A stretch of 38,962 bases of DNA from Myxococcales bacterium (lineage in GTDB: Bacteria > Myxococcota > B64-G9), in NCBI GenBank assembly GCA_012798435.1, contig JAAZNF010000053.1, positions 1 through 38,962 of the forward strand, given 5' to 3'. The notes under the pieces are model-generated. The model saw nothing but the letters and a program-made list of their open reading frames with translations, was not told where the DNA came from and searched no databases. Made by a program: the position numbers and the translations under genes. Shown piece by piece: positions 17,101 to 24,134 of the stretch. The first letter of the stretch is position 1; every line of letters begins with the position of its first letter.

Positions 17101-17263
17101 CCAGGAGCTGCTCGGGCTCCTGCCGCAGGGCCAGCCGTTGCTCATCCTGGCGTACTCCGCCGAGTCACCTCGCTTTTCCTTCGACGGGTTCAGCTTCTCT
17201 CAACTTTACTCGAGCCGGTGGACGCGCTACACGGTGGACGTGTCCCTGTGCCTCGCGCCATAG
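14189..17263 (+). CDS. Giant TIG/IPT-repeat lipoprotein
   Basis: A 1024-residue predicted surface lipoprotein, the largest product in the window. Lipobox LCGC gives Cys27, followed by an acidic Asp/Gly/Ala linker (about 30-70). Six consecutive IPT/TIG-type Ig-like repeats occupy about 75-590; each has a VxPxxGxxxGG start and a GxGFxxxxxVxFG core. A carboxypeptidase-regulatory-like domain (about 600-685; PVPGATVILAEPALSALTDDRGQVTF) comes next, then about 330 residues of beta-rich sequence with no recognised family, ending in SLCLAP. The ATG at 14189 has GGGGAGGTG upstream and lies 5 bases after the previous stop. By analogy with other TIG-repeat proteins it is probably a long extracellular stalk or adhesin; the partner is unknown. 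Confidence 0.92.
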   Translation: MNSRPWNRVRTFLLGAVLLLGWNLCGCAGGGDRPDATVDTDAGPDADGADGDPGDGDVAPDGADGADGGEVTLRVTGVLPSRGPVEGGIWANVLGEGFVRGFAENPLDARDVTEVRFGDNQAIDVEVVRDDMISVRVPPGSLGPVAVSVKNPNGQAVGEGVFTFITALQAYRVEPFALAAEGGTPLTVDGRGFDAHTRVLIGNRPASRLELLDATRLAALAPPGEPGLADVAVVGPNGRVSLFHAVRYHAPLALDAVEPAAGRASGGEAVALGGAGFDETCRAFFDAAEAALSGWSGSRLDALTPAGTPGPVDVSIANPVESRILPGGYVYLDAPAGDLEVVAVAPNRGPVTGGHTLTVVGEGFLAGVEEVLFGGNPAGMFSVLDDRRIQAMTPAGVPGPAAVTVVTAGGDATRDGAYRYFEPVVLDSVEPASGPAAGGTKVVLQGAGFHAGMTVRFGGVALEALVVEDAGHARGLTPAGSPGPVDVVAEDGDGRAVLASGFSYQGEAQLWRVEPDNGAMAGGTYVLCLGQGFDETTRVWFGERPATVVQRISPSVLAVRTPRGDPGEVEVRAESGLGEARLPAGFAYVDPTNQRGGATGGPVRGAFNVTALDGSWSKYAQPVPGATVILAEPALSALTDDRGQVTFSGPAIVKPVTVTVGKAGFQATTVSNLNATNLTVYLYPNQQEPVVIDPGDPGDPHLGRIRGRVFGFKDVPWLPAGPDVTYQARVNFTAWSLYGVPPFGGTPRGTVIEQDGGAFDYEVGFGSYSLVAFYGAYRAESDEFTPALMGVRRGIAVKSEEPLENQDIVLSTALDQTVTVTLRDPPAPPPEREARYAAYVSLDLGADGVVFLSQAQGSTANLLLERLPAAGSGSFLFTGLASVQGSYPLSYVFRRQEGGFGGGVELGPFLPFLSIEEPARDQPLAGGRIRFRPLGGETPDFIELLIETNDLSPVVLWRVILPGDATEVTLPQELLGLLPQGQPLLILAYSAESPRFSFDGFSFSQLYSSRWTRYTVDVSLCLAP

Positions 17264-17276
17264 GAGGCAAGCCGGC

Positions 17277-18239
17277 ATGCATCGCACGCGCGCCGCCTTT
17301 CTCGCTTGGCTCCTGTGCCTGCTCATGACCGGCTGTGAGGGAGGGGAGCGCCTGCGCACCTTCTGCACCGACGACATCGATTGTCCGGCGGGCTTCCGCT
17401 GCCAGCGCGAGACGGGCCTGTGCGTGTGCGCCGTCGACGGGGTGTGCCCGCCGGGGCAGTACTGCGCTCCGGACGGTCAGTGCCGCCGCCGCTTGTCCTG
17501 CGACAGCAACGCCGACTGCCCGGCAGGGACCTTCTGCGACACCACCACCGGCAACTGCATCGAGCTGGGCAAGTGCACTCAGGACCGGCAGTGCCCCGCC
17601 GGCCAGATCTGCTCCGAGGTGTTCTTCCGCTGCGTGCCCGGCTGCCGGCAGGACGGCGACTGCGAGCTCTACGACGTGTGCCTGGAGGGCAGCTGTCAGA
17701 AGGGCCTGTGCCGGGACAAGACCTTCTGCGCCATCGGCCAGCTGTGCGACGAGCTGACCCATCGCTGCTACGACGACACCCGCGGGCCGTACTGCGCCTA
17801 CTGCAAGAGCACCACCATCTACGATCCAGACTCGTGCGGCGAGGGCCCCAACTTCTGCCTGGTCAAGGGCGGGGACCTGACCCTGCCGCCCTACTGCGGA
17901 GTGGACTGCGATCAGGGGCAAGCCTGCCCCAACGGCTACGACTGCGCCTCGGTGCGGATCGTGTACACCAGCGAGAACTGCACCCGCGACGATCAGTGCG
18001 CCTCCGGCGAGTGCTACATCCGCGAGGGAGACCAGAAGGGCTTCTGCCTGTGCACCCAGGACAGCAACTGCCCCCAGGACGCCTGCGATCTCACCTTCCT
18101 GCGCTGCAGCGTGACCCGGCGGCCGTGCACCCCCGGCGGCAACGAGTGTGATCGGCCCATCTTCTGCATCGGCGGCTATTGCCACATCGGGCGCAACTGC
18201 AAGCCGCTGGAGGGCCTGCGCTGCGAGGACTTGCGATGA
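17277..18239 (+). CDS. Cysteine-rich lipoprotein
   Basis: A 320-residue predicted lipoprotein. Lipobox LMTGC gives Cys20. Almost all of the mature protein is built of disulfide-type units (CTDDIDCPAGFRC, CDSNADCPAGTFC, CTQDRQCPAGQIC and others), related to those in the products at 1776, 4377, 12720 and 36118, with a central unique part around YCAYCKSTTIYDPDSC. GGAGG lies about 10 bases before the ATG. Its end overlaps the start of the HEAT-repeat gene by an ATGA. It has no catalytic motif and probably serves as a structural or binding component of the surface assembly encoded by this operon. Confidence 0.9.
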   Translation: MHRTRAAFLAWLLCLLMTGCEGGERLRTFCTDDIDCPAGFRCQRETGLCVCAVDGVCPPGQYCAPDGQCRRRLSCDSNADCPAGTFCDTTTGNCIELGKCTQDRQCPAGQICSEVFFRCVPGCRQDGDCELYDVCLEGSCQKGLCRDKTFCAIGQLCDELTHRCYDDTRGPYCAYCKSTTIYDPDSCGEGPNFCLVKGGDLTLPPYCGVDCDQGQACPNGYDCASVRIVYTSENCTRDDQCASGECYIREGDQKGFCLCTQDSNCPQDACDLTFLRCSVTRRPCTPGGNECDRPIFCIGGYCHIGRNCKPLEGLRCEDLR

Positions 18240-19048
18240 GACGCGGGCTGCTCACCTGGGCCAGCGTGGCCCTGCTGTTCGTTCCGGCGGCGCGGGCGCA
18301 GGAGGCGGCCTCGGACGAGACGCTGATCCAGGCCCTGTCCGACCCCAGCTTCAAGGTGCGGGCCCAGGCCGCGGTGCTGATCGGCAAGCGCGGCGTCGCC
18401 GCGGCGGTTCCCCGGCTGGTCGAGCGCCTGCAAGATGAAAACCTGGCGGTGCGCGCGGCGGCGGCGCTCTCTCTGGGAAAGTTGAAGGCCGAAGCGGCCC
18501 GCCCGGCGCTGGCGGCGCTGTTGGGCCAGCCGGCCGGGCTGGTTCCCGAGGCGGCCGAGAAGGCCTTGCGCCTGCTGGACGAGGCCCGCGGGCGGCCGCG
18601 CTTCTTCGTGGTGATCGAGCCGGTGGTGGTGGCCGACGGGCTCTCCCAGAGCGGGCTGGCGCCGTTGCAGGAGGCGTTGCGAAAGAAGCTGGGCCAGCGC
18701 GCGGAGATCGTGCTGGCCGCCGGGGAGGAGCGCGCGCTCTCCGGCGAGCGGCTGCTGACCCACCTGGCGCAGCGGAAGCTCTCGGGAATCTCGCTACGAC
18801 CCCGCCTGCTGACGCGGGAGATCGCCAAGCGCGGTGCTGCCCACCAGGCCCGCTGCAAGCTCAGCGTGGTCACCGCCAGCCTGGTGAAGAACCGCATGGA
18901 GTTCGCCGGGAACGGCGAGGCGGCCGCGGAGCTGGAGGCGCCGCCTTCCGACGATGAGCGCGCGGAGATCGAGGCCATGTTGTTCGAGGCCGCGGCGGGC
19001 GCGGCCCTGGAGCAGGTGATCGGCTACCTGGGGCGAAGAACCGACTGA
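18236..19048 (+). CDS. Exported HEAT-repeat protein
   Basis: A 270-residue protein with a Sec signal peptide (cleavage probably after ARA, near residue 21), so periplasmic rather than lipidated. Residues about 28-120 form two or three HEAT-type helical repeats (DPSFKVRAQAAVLIGKRG, DENLAVRAAAALSLGKLK). The remaining part contains a beta-alpha segment (RFFVVIEPVVV) and the motif QRKLSGISLRPRL, which I cannot assign. Its ATG overlaps the stop of the preceding gene (ATGA) and GAGGA lies upstream. HEAT repeats bind proteins, so this may be a periplasmic adaptor of the operon. Confidence 0.88.
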   Translation: MRRGLLTWASVALLFVPAARAQEAASDETLIQALSDPSFKVRAQAAVLIGKRGVAAAVPRLVERLQDENLAVRAAAALSLGKLKAEAARPALAALLGQPAGLVPEAAEKALRLLDEARGRPRFFVVIEPVVVADGLSQSGLAPLQEALRKKLGQRAEIVLAAGEERALSGERLLTHLAQRKLSGISLRPRLLTREIAKRGAAHQARCKLSVVTASLVKNRMEFAGNGEAAAELEAPPSDDERAEIEAMLFEAAAGAALEQVIGYLGRRTD

Positions 19049-19068
19049 TACCGACACGGGAGAGGTCC

Positions 19069-19671
19069 ATGTCCATGACCAAGTACCCCCGCAAGATGCG
19101 CAACTTCTTGCTCGACAAGCGTTTCCAGCTCAAGTACACCCTGGCGGTGGTGGTGCTGTCGGCCATCATCTCGACGGTGCTGGGGGTGCTCATCTACCAG
19201 GAGCAACAGAAGGTCCTCCAGGCCGAACGCGACAACTCCAAGCTGGTGGCGCTGGACGACCCGGAGCTGGACGCCGCCATGCAACAGGTGCTGGCGGAGA
19301 GCGACCAGAAGATCCAGGAGCGCAGTCGGCGCATGCTCTTTTCGCTGGTCGGCTTCCTGGGGCTCCTGGTCCTGCTGCTCACCCTGGTGGGCATCGTGGC
19401 CACCCACAAGATCGCCGGCCCGGCCTACGCCATGCGGCGCACGCTGTCGGCCATCGCTGATGGCCAGCTCCCCGTGGTGCGTGCCCTGCGCAAAGGCGAC
19501 GAACTGCGCGCGGTGGCGGAGGAGCTGCGGCGCATGGCGGACAACCTGCGCACCCGCGAGGAAGACGAGGCCCGGCGGCTCGAGCAGGCGCTGGCCGCCC
19601 CGGGGCTCCCCGAACCCGCTCGCGCCGCCCTGGCCGGCTTGATCGAGGAGAAGAAGAAGCGGCTCGGTTGA
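19069..19671 (+). CDS. Two-pass membrane protein with HAMP domain and no output domain
   Basis: A 200-residue inner-membrane protein: a basic N-terminus, a first membrane segment (about 23-43), a short helical periplasmic part (about 44-87, rich in Gln/Glu, coiled-coil-like), a second membrane segment (about 90-112), and a HAMP-like domain (about 112-165) followed by a Glu/Arg-rich helical tail. No kinase, cyclase or methyl-accepting domain follows, so it lacks any signalling output of its own. GGGAGAGG precedes the ATG, 20 bases after the HEAT-repeat gene, which suggests it ends the operon. It may transmit a periplasmic signal to a separate cytoplasmic partner. Homologues with this layout are known mainly as hypothetical proteins. 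Confidence 0.87.
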   Translation: MSMTKYPRKMRNFLLDKRFQLKYTLAVVVLSAIISTVLGVLIYQEQQKVLQAERDNSKLVALDDPELDAAMQQVLAESDQKIQERSRRMLFSLVGFLGLLVLLLTLVGIVATHKIAGPAYAMRRTLSAIADGQLPVVRALRKGDELRAVAEELRRMADNLRTREEDEARRLEQALAAPGLPEPARAALAGLIEEKKKRLG

Positions 19672-19685
19672 GCACCGCCAATTAT

Positions 19686-19714
19686 TTGATCGCTCGCTCG
19701 GGCCGCCGTACAGT
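19686..19714 (+). promoter_or_regulatory. Candidate promoter of dacZ, probably leaderless
   Basis: TTGATC (19686-19691), a 17-base spacer and TACAGT (19709-19714) end 6 bases before the ATG at 19721. No Shine-Dalgarno sequence lies between, so transcription probably starts at or next to the start codon. Confidence 0.62.
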
Positions 19715-19720
19715 CGAGTC

Positions 19721-20734
19721 ATGAGCGGAAAATCCGAACCCTCGGTCAAACCCCCATCTCTGCCGCAGATCCCGGTGGCGAAGGCCACGCTCCGCGAGGA
19801 CCCCCCTGCTCCCGCGCCGGGACCGTCTCGCCCCAAGGGTTCCAGGCGCTCCTTGACCGAGAGCTACCTGGCCTTCCTCAAGGACGCCTTGGTCCTCGCG
19901 CGCCACCTGCAGGTGGACCACGTGTTGTACGCCTCGGACGCGCCACCCCCCATCGAGCTTCTGGCGCGCCGGCCAGTCAAGAAACTGGTGGTGGTGGCCA
20001 CTCACTCGGAGAAGATCGCGGCCAGTTGCGAAGAAGAAGGATTGCGCACCGTCCTGGTCCCCGGCTACGCCTTCGATCGCTTCGAAAAGATCAAGGTGGC
20101 GCTGGCCGCCTGCGTCTCCGGTCACCTCATGGAGAACGGCGATCGGGTGCTGTGCCTGGCCGGTCCACCGCACGCCGCCGCCATCAACACCTGCCTGTTC
20201 ACGCACATCGGGGAGGACTCCGAGGAGCAGGCCGCGCTGTCCGTGCTGGGTGCGGGCCAGGAGTTCGCACCCCAGGTGCTGGAGGCGGTGTTGAACATCG
20301 CGCTCTCCATCGGGCACGAGGGGTTCGAGGGTTCCCCGGTGGGCACCATCTTCGTGGTGGGGGACTGCACCACCGTGATGGAGAAGTCGCGCCAGCTCAC
20401 CCTGAACCCCTTCCAGGGGTACTCCGAGGACGAGCGCAACATCCTCGATCCCCGGGTGCGCGAGGCCATCAAGAACTTCTGCCTGCTCGACGGCTCCTTC
20501 GTCATCCGCGAGGACGGCGTGGTGTTGGCGGCGGGACGCTACCTGCAGTCGGCGCGCGATCTCGACATCGATCTGCCGCTGGGCCTCGGGACGCGCAACG
20601 CCGCCGCCATGGCGGTGACCAAGGTGTCCCGCGCCATCGCCTTCGTGGTGAGCAAGACCAGCGGGGCGGTGCGCATCTACAAGAACGGCGAGCTGGCCCT
20701 CGAACTCAAGCAGTCCCGCCGCCGGCTGTCGTGA
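19721..20734 (+). CDS. dacZ: DacZ-like diadenylate cyclase
   Basis: A 337-residue cytoplasmic protein resembling the DacZ class, which makes cyclic di-AMP from two ATP. After a Pro-rich N-terminus, residues about 45-230 resemble the pyruvate-kinase-like domain of DacZ (TVLVPGYAF; LTLNPFQGYSEDERNILD). Residues about 235-337 are the DAC (DisA_N) domain: LLDGSFVIREDGVVLAAGRYL and GLGTRNAAAMAVTKVSRAIAFVVS. Two key positions differ from the family pattern: the DGA motif is DGS (257-259), and the RH of the GTRHxAA motif is RN (Arg292, Asn293). Activity is therefore likely but not certain. The gene has its own leaderless-type promoter. It could be a degenerate cyclase used for sensing. Confidence 0.85.
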   Translation: MSGKSEPSVKPPSLPQIPVAKATLREDPPAPAPGPSRPKGSRRSLTESYLAFLKDALVLARHLQVDHVLYASDAPPPIELLARRPVKKLVVVATHSEKIAASCEEEGLRTVLVPGYAFDRFEKIKVALAACVSGHLMENGDRVLCLAGPPHAAAINTCLFTHIGEDSEEQAALSVLGAGQEFAPQVLEAVLNIALSIGHEGFEGSPVGTIFVVGDCTTVMEKSRQLTLNPFQGYSEDERNILDPRVREAIKNFCLLDGSFVIREDGVVLAAGRYLQSARDLDIDLPLGLGTRNAAAMAVTKVSRAIAFVVSKTSGAVRIYKNGELALELKQSRRRLS

Positions 20735-20773
20735 GGCCTTGATGTCGGGTTGACCTGGACACCGGGTGGGACC

Positions 20774-21787
20774 ATGCCTCAGCGAAGACGAAAGGCGCGT
20801 TGGTTGGAGGTGCTCGCGGCGTCGGTGCTGGCACTCGCGGGCTGTGGCGGTTCCGGGCGGGCACCGCTCTCCTTTACCGCCGTCGGCTTCAACACCGGCA
20901 CCAGCGAAGGGACCGTGCCCGAAGGGGATCCCAACGGTGGCTACACCCGAGAGAAGGCGACGTACTCCGACCTGTACTACGGTGACGGATTGGCCTTCGG
21001 GGCCGTGGTGGACGACGCCCGGGAGTTCTTGACGGCTCTTCGCCCCGAGTTGGTGTTCTTTCAGGAGATCTTCTACAGCGGCGATTGCCCGTCCGTCCCC
21101 GCCGAGGCCCGCGCCGGCTTCGTGTGCGAGAGCTGGGTGGCGGGCCAACCCACCGTGGCCCAGCTCGTGGTGGGCGCGGGATACCAGGTGGCCTGCCACG
21201 TGGGCAAGAGCGACAAGTGCCTGGCGGTGCGGCGCGACTTCGGCGCCGTCCGCGGCTGCGGCGCGGACTTCTGTCTGGAGGGTCTGTACGGCTCGGCCGT
21301 CCCGGACTGCGGCCGGGGGGCGCGCATCGGCCGCGCGGTGATCGAGCTCGAGGGCGGCGGCACGCTCACCGCGGTCAACGTCCACGCCTCCTCGGGGTTC
21401 TCCGCCGAAGACCAGCAATGCCGGGTCCGTCAGGTGGAGCAGATCTTCGTGGACCTCGGCGACGGCCAGCCCGCGCTCTCGGGCGAGATCAACCTGGCCA
21501 TGGGCGACTTCAACACCGACCCCGGCAGGCTGGCCCAGGTCGATCCCAGCGCCCAGCGTCTGAACGACTTCGCCGGGCCGGACCGGCCCTTCCGCTTCGT
21601 CTCGCCGGTCGGTCCCGATGCCACGCCGACCTACGCGGACCTCTTCAACATCGATCACGCCATCAGCGATCGGCTGGTGGGGAGCTGCGTGAGCCCCGGT
21701 GTCACCGCGGGCCACCCCCCGGTCAGCGACATCGCCTACTTCGATCACCACCCTCTGGTGTGCCACCTGCAGGAAGTGACGCCGTAG
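20774..21787 (+). CDS. Exported endonuclease/exonuclease/phosphatase-family lipoprotein
   Basis: A 337-residue predicted lipoprotein (lipobox LAGC, Cys24) with the four motifs of the EEP fold: VFFQEIF with the metal-binding Glu, NVHASSGF, MGDFNTD, and the final DHHPL; NIDHAI lies between the last two. Family members cleave phosphodiester or phosphomonoester bonds (DNA, phosphoinositides, sphingomyelin); the substrate here cannot be told. Six or more cysteines in the middle suggest disulfides, as expected for an exported enzyme. The ATG at 20774 has GGGTGGG upstream; a TTG at 20750 would only lengthen the signal peptide. It begins 39 bases after dacZ and may be co-transcribed with it. Confidence 0.9.
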   Translation: MPQRRRKARWLEVLAASVLALAGCGGSGRAPLSFTAVGFNTGTSEGTVPEGDPNGGYTREKATYSDLYYGDGLAFGAVVDDAREFLTALRPELVFFQEIFYSGDCPSVPAEARAGFVCESWVAGQPTVAQLVVGAGYQVACHVGKSDKCLAVRRDFGAVRGCGADFCLEGLYGSAVPDCGRGARIGRAVIELEGGGTLTAVNVHASSGFSAEDQQCRVRQVEQIFVDLGDGQPALSGEINLAMGDFNTDPGRLAQVDPSAQRLNDFAGPDRPFRFVSPVGPDATPTYADLFNIDHAISDRLVGSCVSPGVTAGHPPVSDIAYFDHHPLVCHLQEVTP

Positions 21788-21825
21788 CTCGCTCCGACGA
21801 CCGGGGCAGGCCTGGCCCCTGGCGG

Positions 21826-21855
21826 TTGCATGCGCCGCGCCGCCTGGGCTAAGCT
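21826..21855 (+). promoter_or_regulatory. Candidate promoter of prkA, probably leaderless
   Basis: TTGCAT (21826-21831), an 18-base spacer and TAAGCT (21850-21855) are followed after 7 bases by the ATG at 21863. No Shine-Dalgarno sequence is present. Confidence 0.58.
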
Positions 21856-21862
21856 CCCCGGC

Positions 21863-24106
21863 ATGTCGAAAGACCTCATCGCCCACATCGCCTCCGGCAT
21901 CCAGGCCCACCACGCACGCGCCGGCTCGCCGCTCGGCTTCGAGGAGTACCTGGCGCTGCTCGTGGCCGAGCCCGCCTTGCACTGCCGCGGCGCCGCCGAG
22001 TACCTGCGGGACACCTTCGACTTCTTCGGAAGCCAGGAGATCTCCACCCCCGCCGGGAAGCTGCGGCGTTTCGCCCTGTTCGACCAGGCCTTCGCCGGCG
22101 GGCTGGGGCGGGTGGCCGGCCAGGAGGAAGCCCAGAACAGCATCTACCGCCTGCTGAACAACTTCGTGCGGGTGGGCCGGGTCAACCGGCTCATCCTGCT
22201 CCACGGGCCGAACGGCTCCGCCAAGACCTCCCTGATCCGGGCCATGGCGCGTGGTCTCGAGCATTATTCATCGCAAGCGGCGGGGGCGCTGTATCACTTT
22301 CGCTGGGTGTTCCCCTCCAGCCGCTTCACTCACAGCCACATCGGTTTCGGCCAGAAGGTCGGGGCCGACCTGCCGGCCGCCCCGGCGAGTTTCGCGCACC
22401 TGCCCCCCGAGGACGTGGACGCGGTGCTGGCGTGCGATCTGCACGACCATCCGCTGCTGCTGATCCCGCCGCAGGAGCGCCTGCGGCTCCTGGAGCGCCT
22501 GCGGGAGGAGGGCCGGCTGCCGGCCGACGCGGTCTTGCCCGAGGCCCTGCTGCGCGGCGATCTGTGCCCCCGCTGCCGTCAGATCCACGACGCGCTGCTT
22601 TCGGCGTACGACGGCAACGCCCTGGACGTGCTGCGCCACGTCCAGGTGCAGCGCTTCCGGTTCTCGCTACGCTACCGGCAGGGCATCTCGGTGGTCGAGC
22701 CTCAGCTCCACGTGGACGCCTCCGAGAAACAGGTCACCGCCTCCCGCGGGCTGGCCGCGCTGCCGCCGGCGGTGTCCCACCTCGACCTGTTCGAGCTGGG
22801 CGGGCCGTTGGTGGACGCCAACCGCGGCTTGCTCGAGTACAACGACCTGCTCAAGCGCCCCATCGACACCTTCAAGTACCTGCTGGTGACCTGCGAGAGC
22901 GGCCAGGTGACACTGGACCGCTCCAGCTTGTTTCTGGACACCGTGTTCATCGGCTCCACCAACGAGATGCTGCTCGACTCCTTCAAGGGGTACGCCGACT
23001 TCGCCTCCTTCAAGGGGCGGCTGGAGCTGGTGCGCGTCCCCTACCTGCGCCGTGTCTCCGAGGAGGTGCAGATCTACCGCGACCAGATCTCGGAGCCGAT
23101 ATTGGACCGGCACCTGGCGCCGCACACCCTGTACCTGGCCTCGCTGTGGGCGGTGCTCACCCGGCTGCGCCCGATCGAGGTGGACGGCCTCACCGGGGAG
23201 CTGAAGTCGGCGCTGCAATCGCTGAACCCGCTGGAGAAGGCTCACCTGTACGACAGCGGCGAGCCGCCGCCGCGCTTCAGCTCGGCCCTGGCCCGCGAGA
23301 TCCAGGCGCACGTGCCGGAGGCCTTCGCCCAGCCGGGCCAGGATTACGAGGGCCGCTCCGGGGCCTCGGCGCGCGAGGTGCGCATGCTGCTGCTGAACGC
23401 CGCCCAGCGGCCAGAGCGGAAGTGCCTGACCCCCCTCGGCCTGTTCGAGGAGATCGCCGAGCTCATGCGCGACCGTACCGTCTTCGAGTTCTTGCAGCGC
23501 AAGCCCGACGGCGAGTACGGAGACATGGAACGCCTGCTGCACCGGGTGCGCGAGGAATACCTGGAGCTCCTGGAGGACGAGGCGGCCGAGGCGCTGGGGC
23601 TGGTCACCTCGGCCAGCTACCGCGATCTGTTCAACCGCTACGTGCAGCACGTCTCGCACTGGCTGCGCAAGGAGAAACTCCAGGATCCGGTCACCGGCCA
23701 GCCGGTGCCGCCCGACGAGGAGATGATGAAGGAGGTAGAGGCGGTGGTACGGCCGGCGGACGAGGACTCGGCGGTGTTCCGTCGCAACCTGATCTCCCGC
23801 ATCGGCGCCTTCGCCCTCGATGCCGGCCGGGCCGGCCAGGGCGGCACCGCGCTGGATTACGCGCGGGTGTTCCCGGAGATCTTCGGGCGCCTCAAGGACG
23901 ACTTCATGAAGAAGCGCCGGGCCACCATCCAGCGCGCCTACCAGAACTTCTTGCGCCTTCAGGGCGGGGAAGCGCTCGAGGCCCGCGACGAACAGCAGGC
24001 GACCCGCATGCGCGACACCCTGATCCGCGAACGCGGCTACTGTATTGATTGCGCCCAGGAGGCGGTGGCCTACCTGCTCAAGCACCGCTACCAGTCCGAG
24101 GACTGA
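21863..24106 (+). CDS. prkA: PrkA-family AAA serine protein kinase
   Basis: A 747-residue cytoplasmic protein of the PrkA family, somewhat longer than the usual 630-690. It starts with the conserved FEEYLALL region, then an AAA domain with Walker A GPNGSAKTS (115-123, Lys121), FKYLLVTCESGQV and FIGSTNE segments, and ends with the PrkA C-terminal kinase-like domain (SYRDLFNRYVQHVSHWL, near residue 590). PrkA proteins in Bacillus and enterobacteria act in starvation and sporulation responses and are normally followed by yeaH and spoVR homologues; neither is present here. The ATG at 21863 is chosen over an upstream one at 21830 because of the leaderless promoter and the alignment with family starts. 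Confidence 0.94.
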   Translation: MSKDLIAHIASGIQAHHARAGSPLGFEEYLALLVAEPALHCRGAAEYLRDTFDFFGSQEISTPAGKLRRFALFDQAFAGGLGRVAGQEEAQNSIYRLLNNFVRVGRVNRLILLHGPNGSAKTSLIRAMARGLEHYSSQAAGALYHFRWVFPSSRFTHSHIGFGQKVGADLPAAPASFAHLPPEDVDAVLACDLHDHPLLLIPPQERLRLLERLREEGRLPADAVLPEALLRGDLCPRCRQIHDALLSAYDGNALDVLRHVQVQRFRFSLRYRQGISVVEPQLHVDASEKQVTASRGLAALPPAVSHLDLFELGGPLVDANRGLLEYNDLLKRPIDTFKYLLVTCESGQVTLDRSSLFLDTVFIGSTNEMLLDSFKGYADFASFKGRLELVRVPYLRRVSEEVQIYRDQISEPILDRHLAPHTLYLASLWAVLTRLRPIEVDGLTGELKSALQSLNPLEKAHLYDSGEPPPRFSSALAREIQAHVPEAFAQPGQDYEGRSGASAREVRMLLLNAAQRPERKCLTPLGLFEEIAELMRDRTVFEFLQRKPDGEYGDMERLLHRVREEYLELLEDEAAEALGLVTSASYRDLFNRYVQHVSHWLRKEKLQDPVTGQPVPPDEEMMKEVEAVVRPADEDSAVFRRNLISRIGAFALDAGRAGQGGTALDYARVFPEIFGRLKDDFMKKRRATIQRAYQNFLRLQGGEALEARDEQQATRMRDTLIRERGYCIDCAQEAVAYLLKHRYQSED

Positions 24107-24134
24107 TTCCCGGGCGAATCGGCGCAGTGGCGCT

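Noticed and set aside
19682-22264. 860-codon minus-strand open frame antisense to dacZ, the EEP gene and the start of prkA
   Set aside because: The sense frames are recognisable families with proper starts, and the antisense product has no motifs and a low-complexity composition.
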